Below, piece after piece: positions 1-7,332 of a DNA stretch of 64,000 bases. Numbering within the stretch: position 1 is the first letter of the stretch; the number at the start of each line of letters is the position of its first letter. The notes beneath the pieces are model-generated. The model did no database searches. It worked only from the letters and a program-made list of their open reading frames with translations, and was not told where the DNA came from. The DNA is from Bacteroides stercoris ATCC 43183 (GTDB lineage Bacteria > Bacteroidota > Bacteroidia > Bacteroidales > Bacteroidaceae): the NCBI RefSeq assembly GCF_025147325.1, contig NZ_CP102262.1, positions 3,224,001-3,288,000 on the forward strand. Direction: 5' to 3'. The position numbers were made by a program, and so were the translations under genes.

Positions 1-171
1 GCGTTAATCGGAGATACCCAAAAGAAGAACAATATCTGAATCAATAAATGATATACAAGTAACCAACATTTCAACATAACAAGACCTAAGGTTTGTAACA
101 CACCCCAATTGCGACACAAAAATAGTACTTTTTATAATATCTACAAAAAAGAAAAAAGAGGCCATCTCAAA

Positions 172-965
172 ATGAAGTGCACCCCAAAAGTTAGACACCA
201 AACTTTTGAGATGTTTTTTATGAAGTACGGTTATGAACAACGGCTCATCATTGTTAGCCGGGTAAAACAAGAAGAAGCAATAGCTCACTTATTGAGAGAG
301 TGTCATATCAATAAAACTCAGATATTGACATGGGTGAGAATGTGGGACAAATATGGCCGTTCCGAACTGGAACAACAACCACATTGCCGCCCTACGGTTC
401 AATTAAAGGAAGAAGTCGTACATTTAATATTAGAAAAAGGTGTATCTTTGGCCCATATAAGAGTAGAATACAGAATTGACAAGACGGTACTACAACGCCG
501 GGGCAGCACAGTACGCAAGTATGGTTATGAGGCTCTTAAACCGTCCAAACGCCGAGGAGACCACTGAAAAACCCTATGAGACGCCCAAAGAAAAAAGAAC
601 CGCAAACTGAACTTGAGAAGCTTCAGGCTGAAAATCTCCGTCTGAAAGCGAAGAACGTACTATTTAAAAAAGCGAAGGCCTTAGTCGAGGCAAAGAAAGG
701 CCAAGCACTTCTAAATGGGCGCGGACCATCGACAAACTAAGATCGGATTATCCTCTTGACTTGCTATTGGAGTAAAGAAAGATGGCTCGTTCAGTGTTCT
801 ATTACCATCTAAAGCGCCTTAAAACCGCTGACAGGTATGCTAATCGATTAAACTGATTTTTCATGAGCATAAGGAACGCTATGGCTATCCTCGTGTGACA
901 ACGGAGATGCATAACCGTAGTTTTATGTTAAACAGACTTACGAGTGACTTGTGGCTTAAAAGCCA
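172..965 (+). mobile_element. Decayed IS3-family (IS150-like) insertion sequence
   Basis: Remains of both transposase genes are visible. The first frame (172-567) is an OrfA-like protein with helix-turn-helix segments (ILTWVRMWDKYG). After a frame break near 565 it continues from 577 as the coiled-coil tail typical of OrfA (RRPKKKEPQTELEKLQAENL). OrfB pieces follow in broken frames: LDLLLE-stop, then MARSVFYYHLKRLKTAD near 782-830, then FHEHKERYGYPRVTTEMHNR near 862-915. The DDE catalytic region beyond this is absent, and several stops and frameshifts interrupt the rest, so the element cannot move on its own. Family assignment rests on recognised motifs, not on a search; the terminal repeats were not located. 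Confidence 0.75.
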
Positions 966-1065
966 AATACGGGGTCAGTCCGAAAACCCTTTGGGTATGT
1001 TATGTTAATAGACTAAAGTAATCTATCTTTGCTGTCATATTTTCAAAACAACAATCTAATGAATT

Positions 1066-2038
1066 CCAATCACAACCTACAATAAGTTACTCCGAGTCAT
1101 CTTTCCCGAAGTTTTAATGGAGTATTTCGATATCTCCGGTTGGCATGACGACTCTGTCAAAATCGAGGTCTGGCTTGATGAAAAACACTACTTGGAACGT
1201 TCCGATTACAAGAGTGGAACTGTGATTTCGCATGGCTCTACTGGTGAGAAAGTTATTCAGGACTTTCCTCTTTGCGGCAAGCCTGTTTATCTCCACGTAA
1301 GACATTATCGCTGGTATGACAAAACTACCGGGGAAACATTTTCCTATACCTACGATGATCTTACAGCCGAAGGAACGAAACTTACTCCCGAGTTCGTTGC
1401 TTTTCTAAAAGAAGATTAAAACTACGGCGTCCTACATAAGCTCCATAGCAGAGGCTTATGGTGTAAACGGTAAACAGTTGACTTCACAGTACAAGGGGTT
1501 TATCAGCGCATACAGAGAGTGGGACCTGTTGGATCATGCCACAGAATATGTCCTGTTCAAACAGAACATAGGTCCCTGCCTTTGTATTGACGAGACTTCT
1601 TTGAGCTGCGGAGAATTATATACTGTTGTCACCAACCGTGCAGACCGTAGTGGTAGAGGCAACCTTGTGGCCATGATACGTGGCACAAAGTCTGAAGAGG
1701 TCATAAAAGTACTTGAAATGATTCATGTCTCCAAGCGCAAGACGGTCAAAGAAGTCACTTTAAATTTTTCACCGACCATGATACGGACTGTCCGAACGAC
1801 TTTTCCCAACACCACTATGACCAATGACCGATTTCATGTACAGAAGCTCTTTTATGAGGCAATTGGTGAACTCAGGATTACTTATCGTTGGATGGCACGG
1901 GATTTGGAGAACGATGAAATTCAGCGGTGCAGAGAGCTGGGGATAGAGTATGTTCCGTTCTGATATACTAATGGCGATACCCGTAAACAGCTGCTGGCAA
2001 GGGCCAAGCATCTATTTGTCAGGCATTTTAGTAAATAG
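1066..2038 (+). mobile_element. Decayed ISAon1-family (ISL3-like) transposase remnant
   Basis: A 100-residue N-terminal piece (1117-1419, extendable upstream through NKLLRVIFPEVL) resembles the separately encoded N-terminal region of ISAon1-type transposases. A second frame picks up at about 1416 (TASYISSIAEAYGVNGKQL) and carries the catalytic-domain start CIDETSLSCGELYTVVTNRAD and TNDRFHVQKLFYEA. That frame is cut by an in-frame TGA at 1961-1963, where the next residues YTNGDTRKQLLARAKHL still fit the family, and by a TAG at 2036-2038. A shift between the two frames may be natural programmed frameshifting, but the nonsense codons show decay. A TATCTTTG -7-like promoter element lies at 1024-1031. 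The frame stays open to about 2278, but I do not recognise that tail as transposase. Confidence 0.7.
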
Positions 2039-2334
2039 ACCAAATCCCAAAGTTTCACCAGGGACTGGAAATATTTCAACAAGGTGATGCCAGCAGATAC
2101 GAAAACCGGACTCCGTCCCAATCCCCTGAAACTGGACGGTGTGGATTCAGACAACGTGGAGATACTCGGCAACTGGCTTGCCGCAATCAACCGGAATGCC
2201 CGGACAGGGGATGACTATATGAAAATCGGGACCCCTGTCCGATTTCCGCATCCTTGTCTGTACCAAGAGAATTTGTGATAGGGAACTGAAAAAAATATCC
2301 TAAGTTTGCCTGTAATGGAAAGAAAGACACTCCG

Positions 2335-2664
2335 TCATTCCTTTTCCTCAAAGGAAAGGTTTTCCACCTGTCTGTTAATAACCTTCCAGTCAATGGAATC
2401 CTTAAGATTGATTATATCCACAATCGAATAATGCCTGGTCCCGTTCTCCTCTTCCGCAAAACGCAGCCGTCCGCTCAAACGCTGCTTCTCAATCTCTGCC
2501 GGATCGAGGTTTATCAGCTCACAAACCTCATCGGGCAGCATGGAGAGTTCTACACAGTTATCCTCACAGATATGTTGCAGCACGGCCAACATGTTGAGGG
2601 ACTTCTTGTAACTTCTCACGAGTGCGGCGAACGAGCCGCTTTCAACCTTAATCATCTTTCTCAT
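2335..2664 (-). CDS. Small helix-turn-helix-type protein of an integration module
   Basis: 109 residues. The middle (LPDEVCELINLDPAEIEKQRLSGRL, about residues 42-66, followed by HYSIVDIINLKD) looks like a winged helix-turn-helix of the excisionase/HTH_17 type, with a poorly matched recognition helix. Its ATG overlaps the TGA of the upstream gene (ATGA, 2661-2664), so the two are translationally coupled. Pairs of small HTH genes beside tyrosine recombinases are common in Bacteroides mobile elements, where some act as recombination directionality factors or regulators of excision. That role is inferred here only from fold and neighbourhood; no specific homologue is claimed. Confidence 0.6.
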   Translation of the reverse strand: MRKMIKVESGSFAALVRSYKKSLNMLAVLQHICEDNCVELSMLPDEVCELINLDPAEIEKQRLSGRLRFAEEENGTRHYSIVDIINLKDSIDWKVINRQVENLSFEEKE

Positions 2665-2966
2665 AACCTTTTATTTTTAGAGTGTTCTTCTTTTTCAAGC
2701 AGCATGGCACGCAGCACGTCCGAACGGCGGTAGTAAATCTTCCCCTTGTCACGGTGGAAAGGCAACGAACCGTCATTGCGGCGTCTTAGAAGTGTCCTGT
2801 CGGACATTTTGGTAAGCAGGCGCACGCCTTTTGAATCCAGTATCTCGCTGTCGGGCAAGTTATGTATGGCAGGAGCCAGTAACTTTTCAATGTTGGTTAC
2901 TTTGGCGAGTATGGTACTGAGCATGTGGGTCATCTGCCCACCAGGTGCAGTTCTTCTGTTATTCAT
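2661..2966 (-). CDS. HTH_17-type DNA-binding protein (excisionase-like)
   Basis: 101 residues. After a short N-terminal helix (HMLSTILAKVTNIEKLLAPA) there is a clear winged HTH at about residues 45-88: LDSKGVRLLTKMSDRTLLRRR, NDGSLPFHRDKGKIYYRRSDV. This is the layout of the Bacteroides excisionase-like family, in which the segment IYYRRSDV forms the wing. It is the first gene of a two-gene unit with the 109-residue protein that follows on the minus strand (4-nt overlap). The likely role is control of excision or integration by a nearby tyrosine recombinase, perhaps the one whose tail survives at 3170-3356. Function is inferred, not shown. Confidence 0.75.
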   Translation of the reverse strand: MNNRRTAPGGQMTHMLSTILAKVTNIEKLLAPAIHNLPDSEILDSKGVRLLTKMSDRTLLRRRNDGSLPFHRDKGKIYYRRSDVLRAMLLEKEEHSKNKRL

Positions 2967-3079
2967 AATGACCTTGTTTTTATTGTTTACGGTGCAATAT
3001 TACGGAGATATTACAAGGTCATTGGTTACTCAACCGTTGAGCAACCGCCAAAAAAAGACAGAAAACGCCAGAATGAAAT

Positions 3080-3106
3080 AAAAAAGGCCGGAAGCAATCT
3101 CCGGCC
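3080..3106 (-). terminator. Intrinsic terminator after the truncated integrase
   Basis: Stem GGCCGGA (3086-3092) pairs with TCCGGCC (3100-3106) around a 7-nt loop. On the minus strand a run of six T follows (3085-3080). It sits about 65 nt beyond the stop codon of the integrase tail at 3170, and so probably ended that gene's transcript. Confidence 0.75.
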
Positions 3107-3169
3107 ATTCCTGAAAGAGCAAGCATCCGAACCTCATGTCTGCCTTTGCTCATTCCAAACACCCTCTCC

Positions 3170-3356
3170 TTACATGGAAAAATGAAAATCCATCTTTATC
3201 TGTGACATCTCACGTATCACTGTACGGTCCAGCACACGCGCATAATGACGGGTCATCTGAACATTGGTATGCCCCAGCATTTTAGCAACGCTCTCTATCG
3301 AAACACCATTAGCCAGGGCAAAAGTGGCAAAAGTATGACGCGCCATGTAAGTAATA
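3170..3356 (-). pseudogene. C-terminal fragment of a tyrosine recombinase
   Basis: The minus strand from about 3356 to the TAA at 3170 reads ITYMARHTFATFALANGVSI, then ESVAKMLGHTNVQMTRHYAR and VLDRTVIREMSQIK. This contains the H-x-x-R box (ARH), the GH of box II and the nucleophile tyrosine (HYARV) of phage-integrase-family enzymes. Everything upstream of the catalytic tail is missing: the frame ends at AT-rich sequence near 3356. This is the break point of an old deletion or integration event. The fragment is too short to be active. It differs in sequence from the two intact recombinases just to the right, so it belonged to a different element. Confidence 0.9.
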
Positions 3357-3636
3357 TTTAGAAATGCAATAAAAAACAGAATGACGATAATTAAACGTAA
3401 AACGTTTATAATTAAGCATTTTGCGAGAATTGCAGAACAGACAGACCTGCAAAAGAAAACAAAATATTGCGACGTTTCAGTTACCAGACTGTTAGCCGCC
3501 TGTTTCGGAAACGACGGCAGGTAACCGAATTTTTACCGATAAGAACAAAGCGGATTTGTATTCACTGTTTCTCAATGTTTTGCATGCCAAAGGACGCTTT
3601 TCAAAGGAGTATTTTTACAACCTAAAAAAGAGCGTT

Positions 3637-4866
3637 ATGAAAGTGGAAAAATTCAAGGTGCTGCTCTACCTGAAAAAGAGCGAGCCGGACAAGACCGGCA
3701 AAGCCCCGATCATGGGACGGATCACCCTCAACCGCACGATGGCGCAGTTCAGCTGCAAGCTCTCCTGCACCCCCGGGCTGTGGAACGCGCGTGAGAGCCG
3801 GCTGAACGGCAAGAGCCGGGAAGCGGTGGAGACCAATGAAAAAATAGAAAGACTGCTGCTTGCCGTACACTCGGCCTTCAATTCCCTCATGGAAAGAAAA
3901 AGGGATTTCGATGCCGCCGCGGTCAGGGACATGTTCCAGGGCAATGCGGGCATGCAGATGACCCTGCTCAAACTTCTCGACCGGCATAACGGGGAAATGA
4001 AGGCCCGTGTCGGTGTGGACCGTGCGCCCACCACACTCTCGACCTACCTCTTCACCTACCGCACGCTTTCCGAATTCATCAAGGCGAAATTCAAGGTTCC
4101 GGACCTTGTCTTCGGGCAGCTCAACGAGCAGTTCATCCGCGACTATCAGGATTTCATCCTTCTGGAAAAGGGATATGCCGTGGACACGCTTCGCGGCTAC
4201 CTGGCCATCTTGAAAAAGATCTGCCGCATCGCCTACAAGGAGGGCCACTCGGAGAAATACCATTTCTGCCACTTCAAGCTGCCCAAGCAGAAGGAGACAA
4301 CACCGAAAGCACTCAGCCGTGAGAATTTCGAGAAGCTGCGTGATCTGGAGATACCGGAAAAACGCAGGTCACATGTCATCACCCGGGACCTCTTCCTCTT
4401 CGCCTGTTACACCGGCACCGCCTATGCCGATGCGGTAAGCATCACCCGGAAGAACCTCTTCCGGGATGACGAGGGCAGCCTCTGGCTGAAATACCAGCGA
4501 AAGAAAACCGACTACCTCGGACGTGTCAAGCTGCTTCCGGAAGCCGTCGCGTTGATTGAGAAATACCGGGACGATACCCGCGAGACTCTTTTCCCGCCGC
4601 AGGACTACCACACGCTCAGGGCCAATATGAAATCCCTGCGCCTGATGGCAGGGCTGAGCCAGGACCTTGTCTACCACATGGGACGGCATTCTTTCGCCTC
4701 GCTGGTCACGCTCGAGGAGGGAGTGCCGATAGAGACCATCTGCAAAATGCTGGGACACTCCAACATAAAGACCACCCAGATATACGCGCGCGTAACCCCG
4801 AAGAAGCTGTTCGAGGACATGGACAGGTTCGTCGAGGCAACCCGCGATTTGAAACTTATCCTTTAA
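3637..4866 (+). CDS. Tyrosine-type site-specific recombinase (first of a tandem pair)
   Basis: About 409 residues when started at the ATG at 3637 (MKVEKFKVLLYLKKSEPDK), which matches the usual start of this Bacteroides family. An in-frame ATG at 3556 would add 27 atypical residues. N-terminal arm-binding domain (about 1-90), SAM-like core-binding domain (about 110-215), catalytic domain (about 225-409). Visible catalytic features: CYTGTAYADAV, HMGRHSFASLV, LGHSNIKTTQIYARV with the nucleophile tyrosine. It cuts and rejoins DNA at attachment sites to integrate or excise a mobile element. It ends 19 bp before a second recombinase, so the two were probably acquired and are expressed together. The GC-rich coding sequence contrasts with the AT-rich flanks. 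Frames and motifs look intact. Confidence 0.9.
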   Translation: MKVEKFKVLLYLKKSEPDKTGKAPIMGRITLNRTMAQFSCKLSCTPGLWNARESRLNGKSREAVETNEKIERLLLAVHSAFNSLMERKRDFDAAAVRDMFQGNAGMQMTLLKLLDRHNGEMKARVGVDRAPTTLSTYLFTYRTLSEFIKAKFKVPDLVFGQLNEQFIRDYQDFILLEKGYAVDTLRGYLAILKKICRIAYKEGHSEKYHFCHFKLPKQKETTPKALSRENFEKLRDLEIPEKRRSHVITRDLFLFACYTGTAYADAVSITRKNLFRDDEGSLWLKYQRKKTDYLGRVKLLPEAVALIEKYRDDTRETLFPPQDYHTLRANMKSLRLMAGLSQDLVYHMGRHSFASLVTLEEGVPIETICKMLGHSNIKTTQIYARVTPKKLFEDMDRFVEATRDLKLIL

Positions 4867-4885
4867 TCCCTAAACAATCATTATC

Positions 4886-6097
4886 ATGCGCAGTACATTC
4901 AAGCTCTTATTCTACATCAACCGTAACAAGGTGAAATCGGACGGCACGACCGCCGTCCTCTGCCGGATCAGCATCGACGGAAAGAAATCGGCAGTCACGA
5001 CAGGCGTCTATTGCAAACCCGGGGACTGGGACAGCAAGAAGTGTGAAATCAAAACAGCCAGGGAGAACAACCGCCTTGCCGCCTTCCGCAGCCGGTTGGA
5101 AGAGGCGTACGGGAACCTGCTGAGGAACCAGGGAGTGGTCACGGCCGAACTGCTCAAGACCACCGTGTCAGGCGCCAATTCCGTACCGGAATACCTCCTG
5201 CAGGCCGGAGAGGTGGAACGCGAACGGCTCAGGGTCCGCTCCAAGGAGATCAACTCCACTTCCACCTACCGCCAGTCGAAGACCACCCAGCTCAACCTCA
5301 GGCAGTTCATCGAATCCCGCGGGATGAAGGACATCGCCTTTTCGGACATCACCGAGGAGTTCGCCGAATCGTTCAAGGTCTTTCTCAAGAAGGAGCTGGG
5401 ACACAGGAACGGACACGTGAACCACTGCCTGTGCTGGCTCAACCGGCTCATCTACATCGCCGTGGACCGGGAAATACTAAGAGCCAATCCGATAGAGGAC
5501 GTGGCATACGAGAGGAAAGAAACACCTAAACTAAGGCATATCAGCCGCAGTGAACTGAAGCGGATGATGGAAACCCCGCTGCCCGACCCGATGATGGAGC
5601 TGGCACGCAGGACGTTCATCTTCTCCTCGCTGACCGGTCTGGCCTACGCGGATACGAGGGCTCTCCATCCCCGTCACATCGGAACGACTTCGGAAGGAAG
5701 AAGGTATATCCGCATCCGCCGCGCCAAAACGGACGTGGAGGCGTTCATCCCGCTGCATCCCATAGCCGGACAGATACTGGAGCTTTACAACACCACGGAT
5801 GACGACAGGCCGGTATTCCCGCTGCCGGTCCGCGACGTCCTCTGGTATGAGGTACATGGAATGGGCGTGGCATTAGGCATGAAAGAGAACCTGTCCTACC
5901 ACATGGCCCGGCATTCGTTCGGGACCCTGACACTGACCGCAGGTATTCCGATAGAGAGCATCGCCAGGATGATGGGCCACACGAACATCGACAGCACGCA
6001 GGTCTACGCCCAGGTCACCGACCGGAAGATATCCTCGGACATGAACCGGCTGATGGAAAGAAGAAAGCCCGCGGCCGGCAAGGAAGCCGCAGGCTAA
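4886..6097 (+). CDS. Tyrosine-type site-specific recombinase (second of a tandem pair)
   Basis: 403 residues starting MRSTFKLLFYINRNKVKSDG. Arm-binding domain about 1-100, core-binding domain about 125-215, catalytic domain about 225-395. Catalytic signatures seen: SSLTGLAYADTRAL, YHMARHSFGTL, MMGHTNIDSTQVYAQV with the nucleophile tyrosine. The C-terminus is a basic/alanine tail (RRKPAAGKEAAG). Two tandem recombinases next to small HTH genes is a recurring arrangement in Bacteroides integrative elements. Whether the two enzymes act together or serve different sites cannot be told from sequence. The reading frame is intact, so this may be the active integration module of the region. The attachment sites were not identified. 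Confidence 0.9.
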   Translation: MRSTFKLLFYINRNKVKSDGTTAVLCRISIDGKKSAVTTGVYCKPGDWDSKKCEIKTARENNRLAAFRSRLEEAYGNLLRNQGVVTAELLKTTVSGANSVPEYLLQAGEVERERLRVRSKEINSTSTYRQSKTTQLNLRQFIESRGMKDIAFSDITEEFAESFKVFLKKELGHRNGHVNHCLCWLNRLIYIAVDREILRANPIEDVAYERKETPKLRHISRSELKRMMETPLPDPMMELARRTFIFSSLTGLAYADTRALHPRHIGTTSEGRRYIRIRRAKTDVEAFIPLHPIAGQILELYNTTDDDRPVFPLPVRDVLWYEVHGMGVALGMKENLSYHMARHSFGTLTLTAGIPIESIARMMGHTNIDSTQVYAQVTDRKISSDMNRLMERRKPAAGKEAAG

Positions 6098-6134
6098 ATA
6101 AAAACTGCCGCCGGAATCGTAAATGCAATTCCGG
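6098..6134 (-). terminator. Intrinsic terminator for the 6.2-6.8 kb HTH genes
   Basis: GCCGGAAT (6109-6116) pairs with ATTCCGGC (6127-6134), loop 10 nt. Read on the minus strand the hairpin is followed by a T-rich run (GTTTTTATTTAG, 6105-6094). It lies between the converging recombinase gene and the HTH genes and may also slow transcription coming from the plus strand, although no T run follows it there. Confidence 0.65.
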
Positions 6135-6161
6135 CGACAATCCTTAAACTTAAATACGATA

Positions 6162-6455
6162 TTATACCAATGCAGGGTGATAGTTCTCCTCCAGCAGCCT
6201 CTCGATGTCCGACTGCCTGTACAGGATCTTCCCGCCAAGCTGGATATAGGGAATCCGTCCTTGGTCCCTGTAATCCTGCAGGCACCTGCGGCTGATCTTC
6301 AACATCCCGGAAAGCTCCCTGTCGGTCAGGAACCGTTCCCCGTTGAAGGGAGGACGGTTGTCACGGGCAAGACGTTCCACTTTTTTCTCCATGTCGTCCA
6401 GCAGGGCAAAGAACCTGCGGACACGTTCGTTCTCCTTGTCGATAATGCCTTCCAT
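6162..6455 (-). CDS. HTH_17-type DNA-binding protein (excisionase-like)
   Basis: 97 residues. An N-terminal helix (RVRRFFALLDDMEKKVERLA) is followed by the typical winged HTH: FLTDRELSGMLKISRRCLQ, YRDQGRIPYIQLGGKILYR, QSDIERLLEE (about residues 42-92). This fold binds DNA and is used by excisionases and element regulators in Bacteroides. It lies just downstream, on the same strand, of a related gene at 6468-6791, separated by 12 bp, and converges on the tandem recombinases. The likely role is control of excision or of recombinase direction; this is inferred from family and position. Confidence 0.8.
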   Translation of the reverse strand: MEGIIDKENERVRRFFALLDDMEKKVERLARDNRPPFNGERFLTDRELSGMLKISRRCLQDYRDQGRIPYIQLGGKILYRQSDIERLLEENYHPALV

Positions 6456-6467
6456 CTCTTCCGCTCT

Positions 6468-6791
6468 TTAAAGGTTTCCGTTCTTCCTTCTTTCTCTCAC
6501 CTCCTTCTCCTTGCGTCTGATGCCGACGTAGACCATCAACTTCTCCACATCCCCGGGCTTGTAATAGAACTTGCGCTGGAGGCGGGTGAACGCCAGCCGT
6601 CCGGTATCGCGGAGAGTCTGCAGGGTACGCGGCGAGATGTCAAGGCGCAGGCAGACATCCTGGCCGTCCAGTCACTCTCCGGGTTCCTTACAGCGGTTTC
6701 TCTCATACAATCTGTCCACACGTGCGGACAGGTTCTCGGCGCGCGCCAGCATCCTCTCAAGGACACCGGCCTCGATGTAGCATATTTCCAT
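6468..6791 (-). pseudogene. HTH_17-type DNA-binding protein interrupted by in-frame TGA
   Basis: The start MEICYIEAGVLERMLARAEN leads through a coiled segment to KEPGE, then TGA at 6672-6674. The same frame then continues without shift as LDGQDVCLRLDISPRTLQTL, RDTGRLAFTRLQRKFYYKPG, DVEKLMVYVGIRRKEKEV to a TAA at 6468-6470. Relatives of this family usually have tryptophan at the TGA position (E-W-L-D-x-Q), so a single TGG-to-TGA change explains it. If translation stops there, only a 39-residue peptide without the DNA-binding domain is made. Readthrough or a downstream start cannot be excluded. The rest of the frame shows no other damage, so the mutation is recent or tolerated. Confidence 0.8.
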
Positions 6792-7296
6792 ATTTTCAAC
6801 TCGTTTAAATATCAGTGCGAATATAAGGGAAGAAACCATGAGAGGCAAGCACGACCGGCACACTGGCAGGAATAGTCATGGATAGTCGGTTTTTGTCATA
6901 TGGGAAGGAAAAAGAAAGCCGAAGCAGGTCTGGATCCACTACCCCCTTTGGGTATGTGAAAGGAACGTTGTGGTGAAAGAAAAAACTCCTTTTCACACAT
7001 GGATGAGGCAATGCCGGAAGTCCGGCAATAAAAAATGTGGCTTCTCTATCCGGGTAAATGCCATGATTACAGACTTCTTCCTGTTCCTATACCATCAGGT
7101 CGGTTACCTTCAGGTTAACAACTTATCCAACCTGTGATAGATCCGGATGTGAAAAGATTACTTTGGCTGGCTATTACAATATAATAAGTAGAATCATGTC
7201 AAATCTACTGCTGCTATTGTTTGTTGATAATGGCTGGCAGTAGAACAAACTTTCGTTAAACCAATACGTTCATTCTTTATTATCAAGTTTTTAGAC
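6792..7296. other. Intergenic region between HTH genes and R-M gene
   Basis: About 500 bp without a convincing gene. It contains an imperfect inverted repeat around 6953-7001 (ATGTGAAAGGA versus TCCTTTTCACACAT), a small hairpin TGCCGG/CCGGCA at 7012-7027 without a T run, and AT-rich sequence leading to the promoter of the next gene. Composition changes sharply near 7,050, from the GC-rich recombination module to AT-rich sequence, which may mark an element boundary. Confidence 0.5.
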
Positions 7297-7304
7297 TACC
7301 TTTG
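7276..7304 (+). promoter_or_regulatory. Bacteroides-type promoter for the R-M gene
   Basis: TACCTTTG at 7297-7304 matches the Bacteroides -7 element TAnnTTTG. A weak -33 candidate (TTTA, 7276-7279) lies 17 nt upstream. The start codon is at 7333, leaving a leader of about 20 nt. Confidence 0.55.
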
Positions 7305-7332
7305 TATTTTATTAACTCATTTACCAAACATT

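Noticed and set aside
2084..2278. Small gene downstream of the ISAon1-like remnant
   Set aside because: It is the open continuation of a frame with upstream nonsense codons, and I do not recognise the sequence; no start signal supports it.
3622..4272. Long minus-strand open frames opposite the first recombinase
   Set aside because: Shadow frames caused by the GC-rich coding strand; the plus-strand protein has complete integrase motifs.
6123..6875. 250-codon plus-strand frame opposite the two HTH genes
   Set aside because: Antisense of clear HTH-family sequences; the translation is low-complexity without family resemblance.
7012..7027. Terminator at the hairpin TGCCGG/CCGGCA
   Set aside because: No T run follows on either strand and no gene ends nearby.
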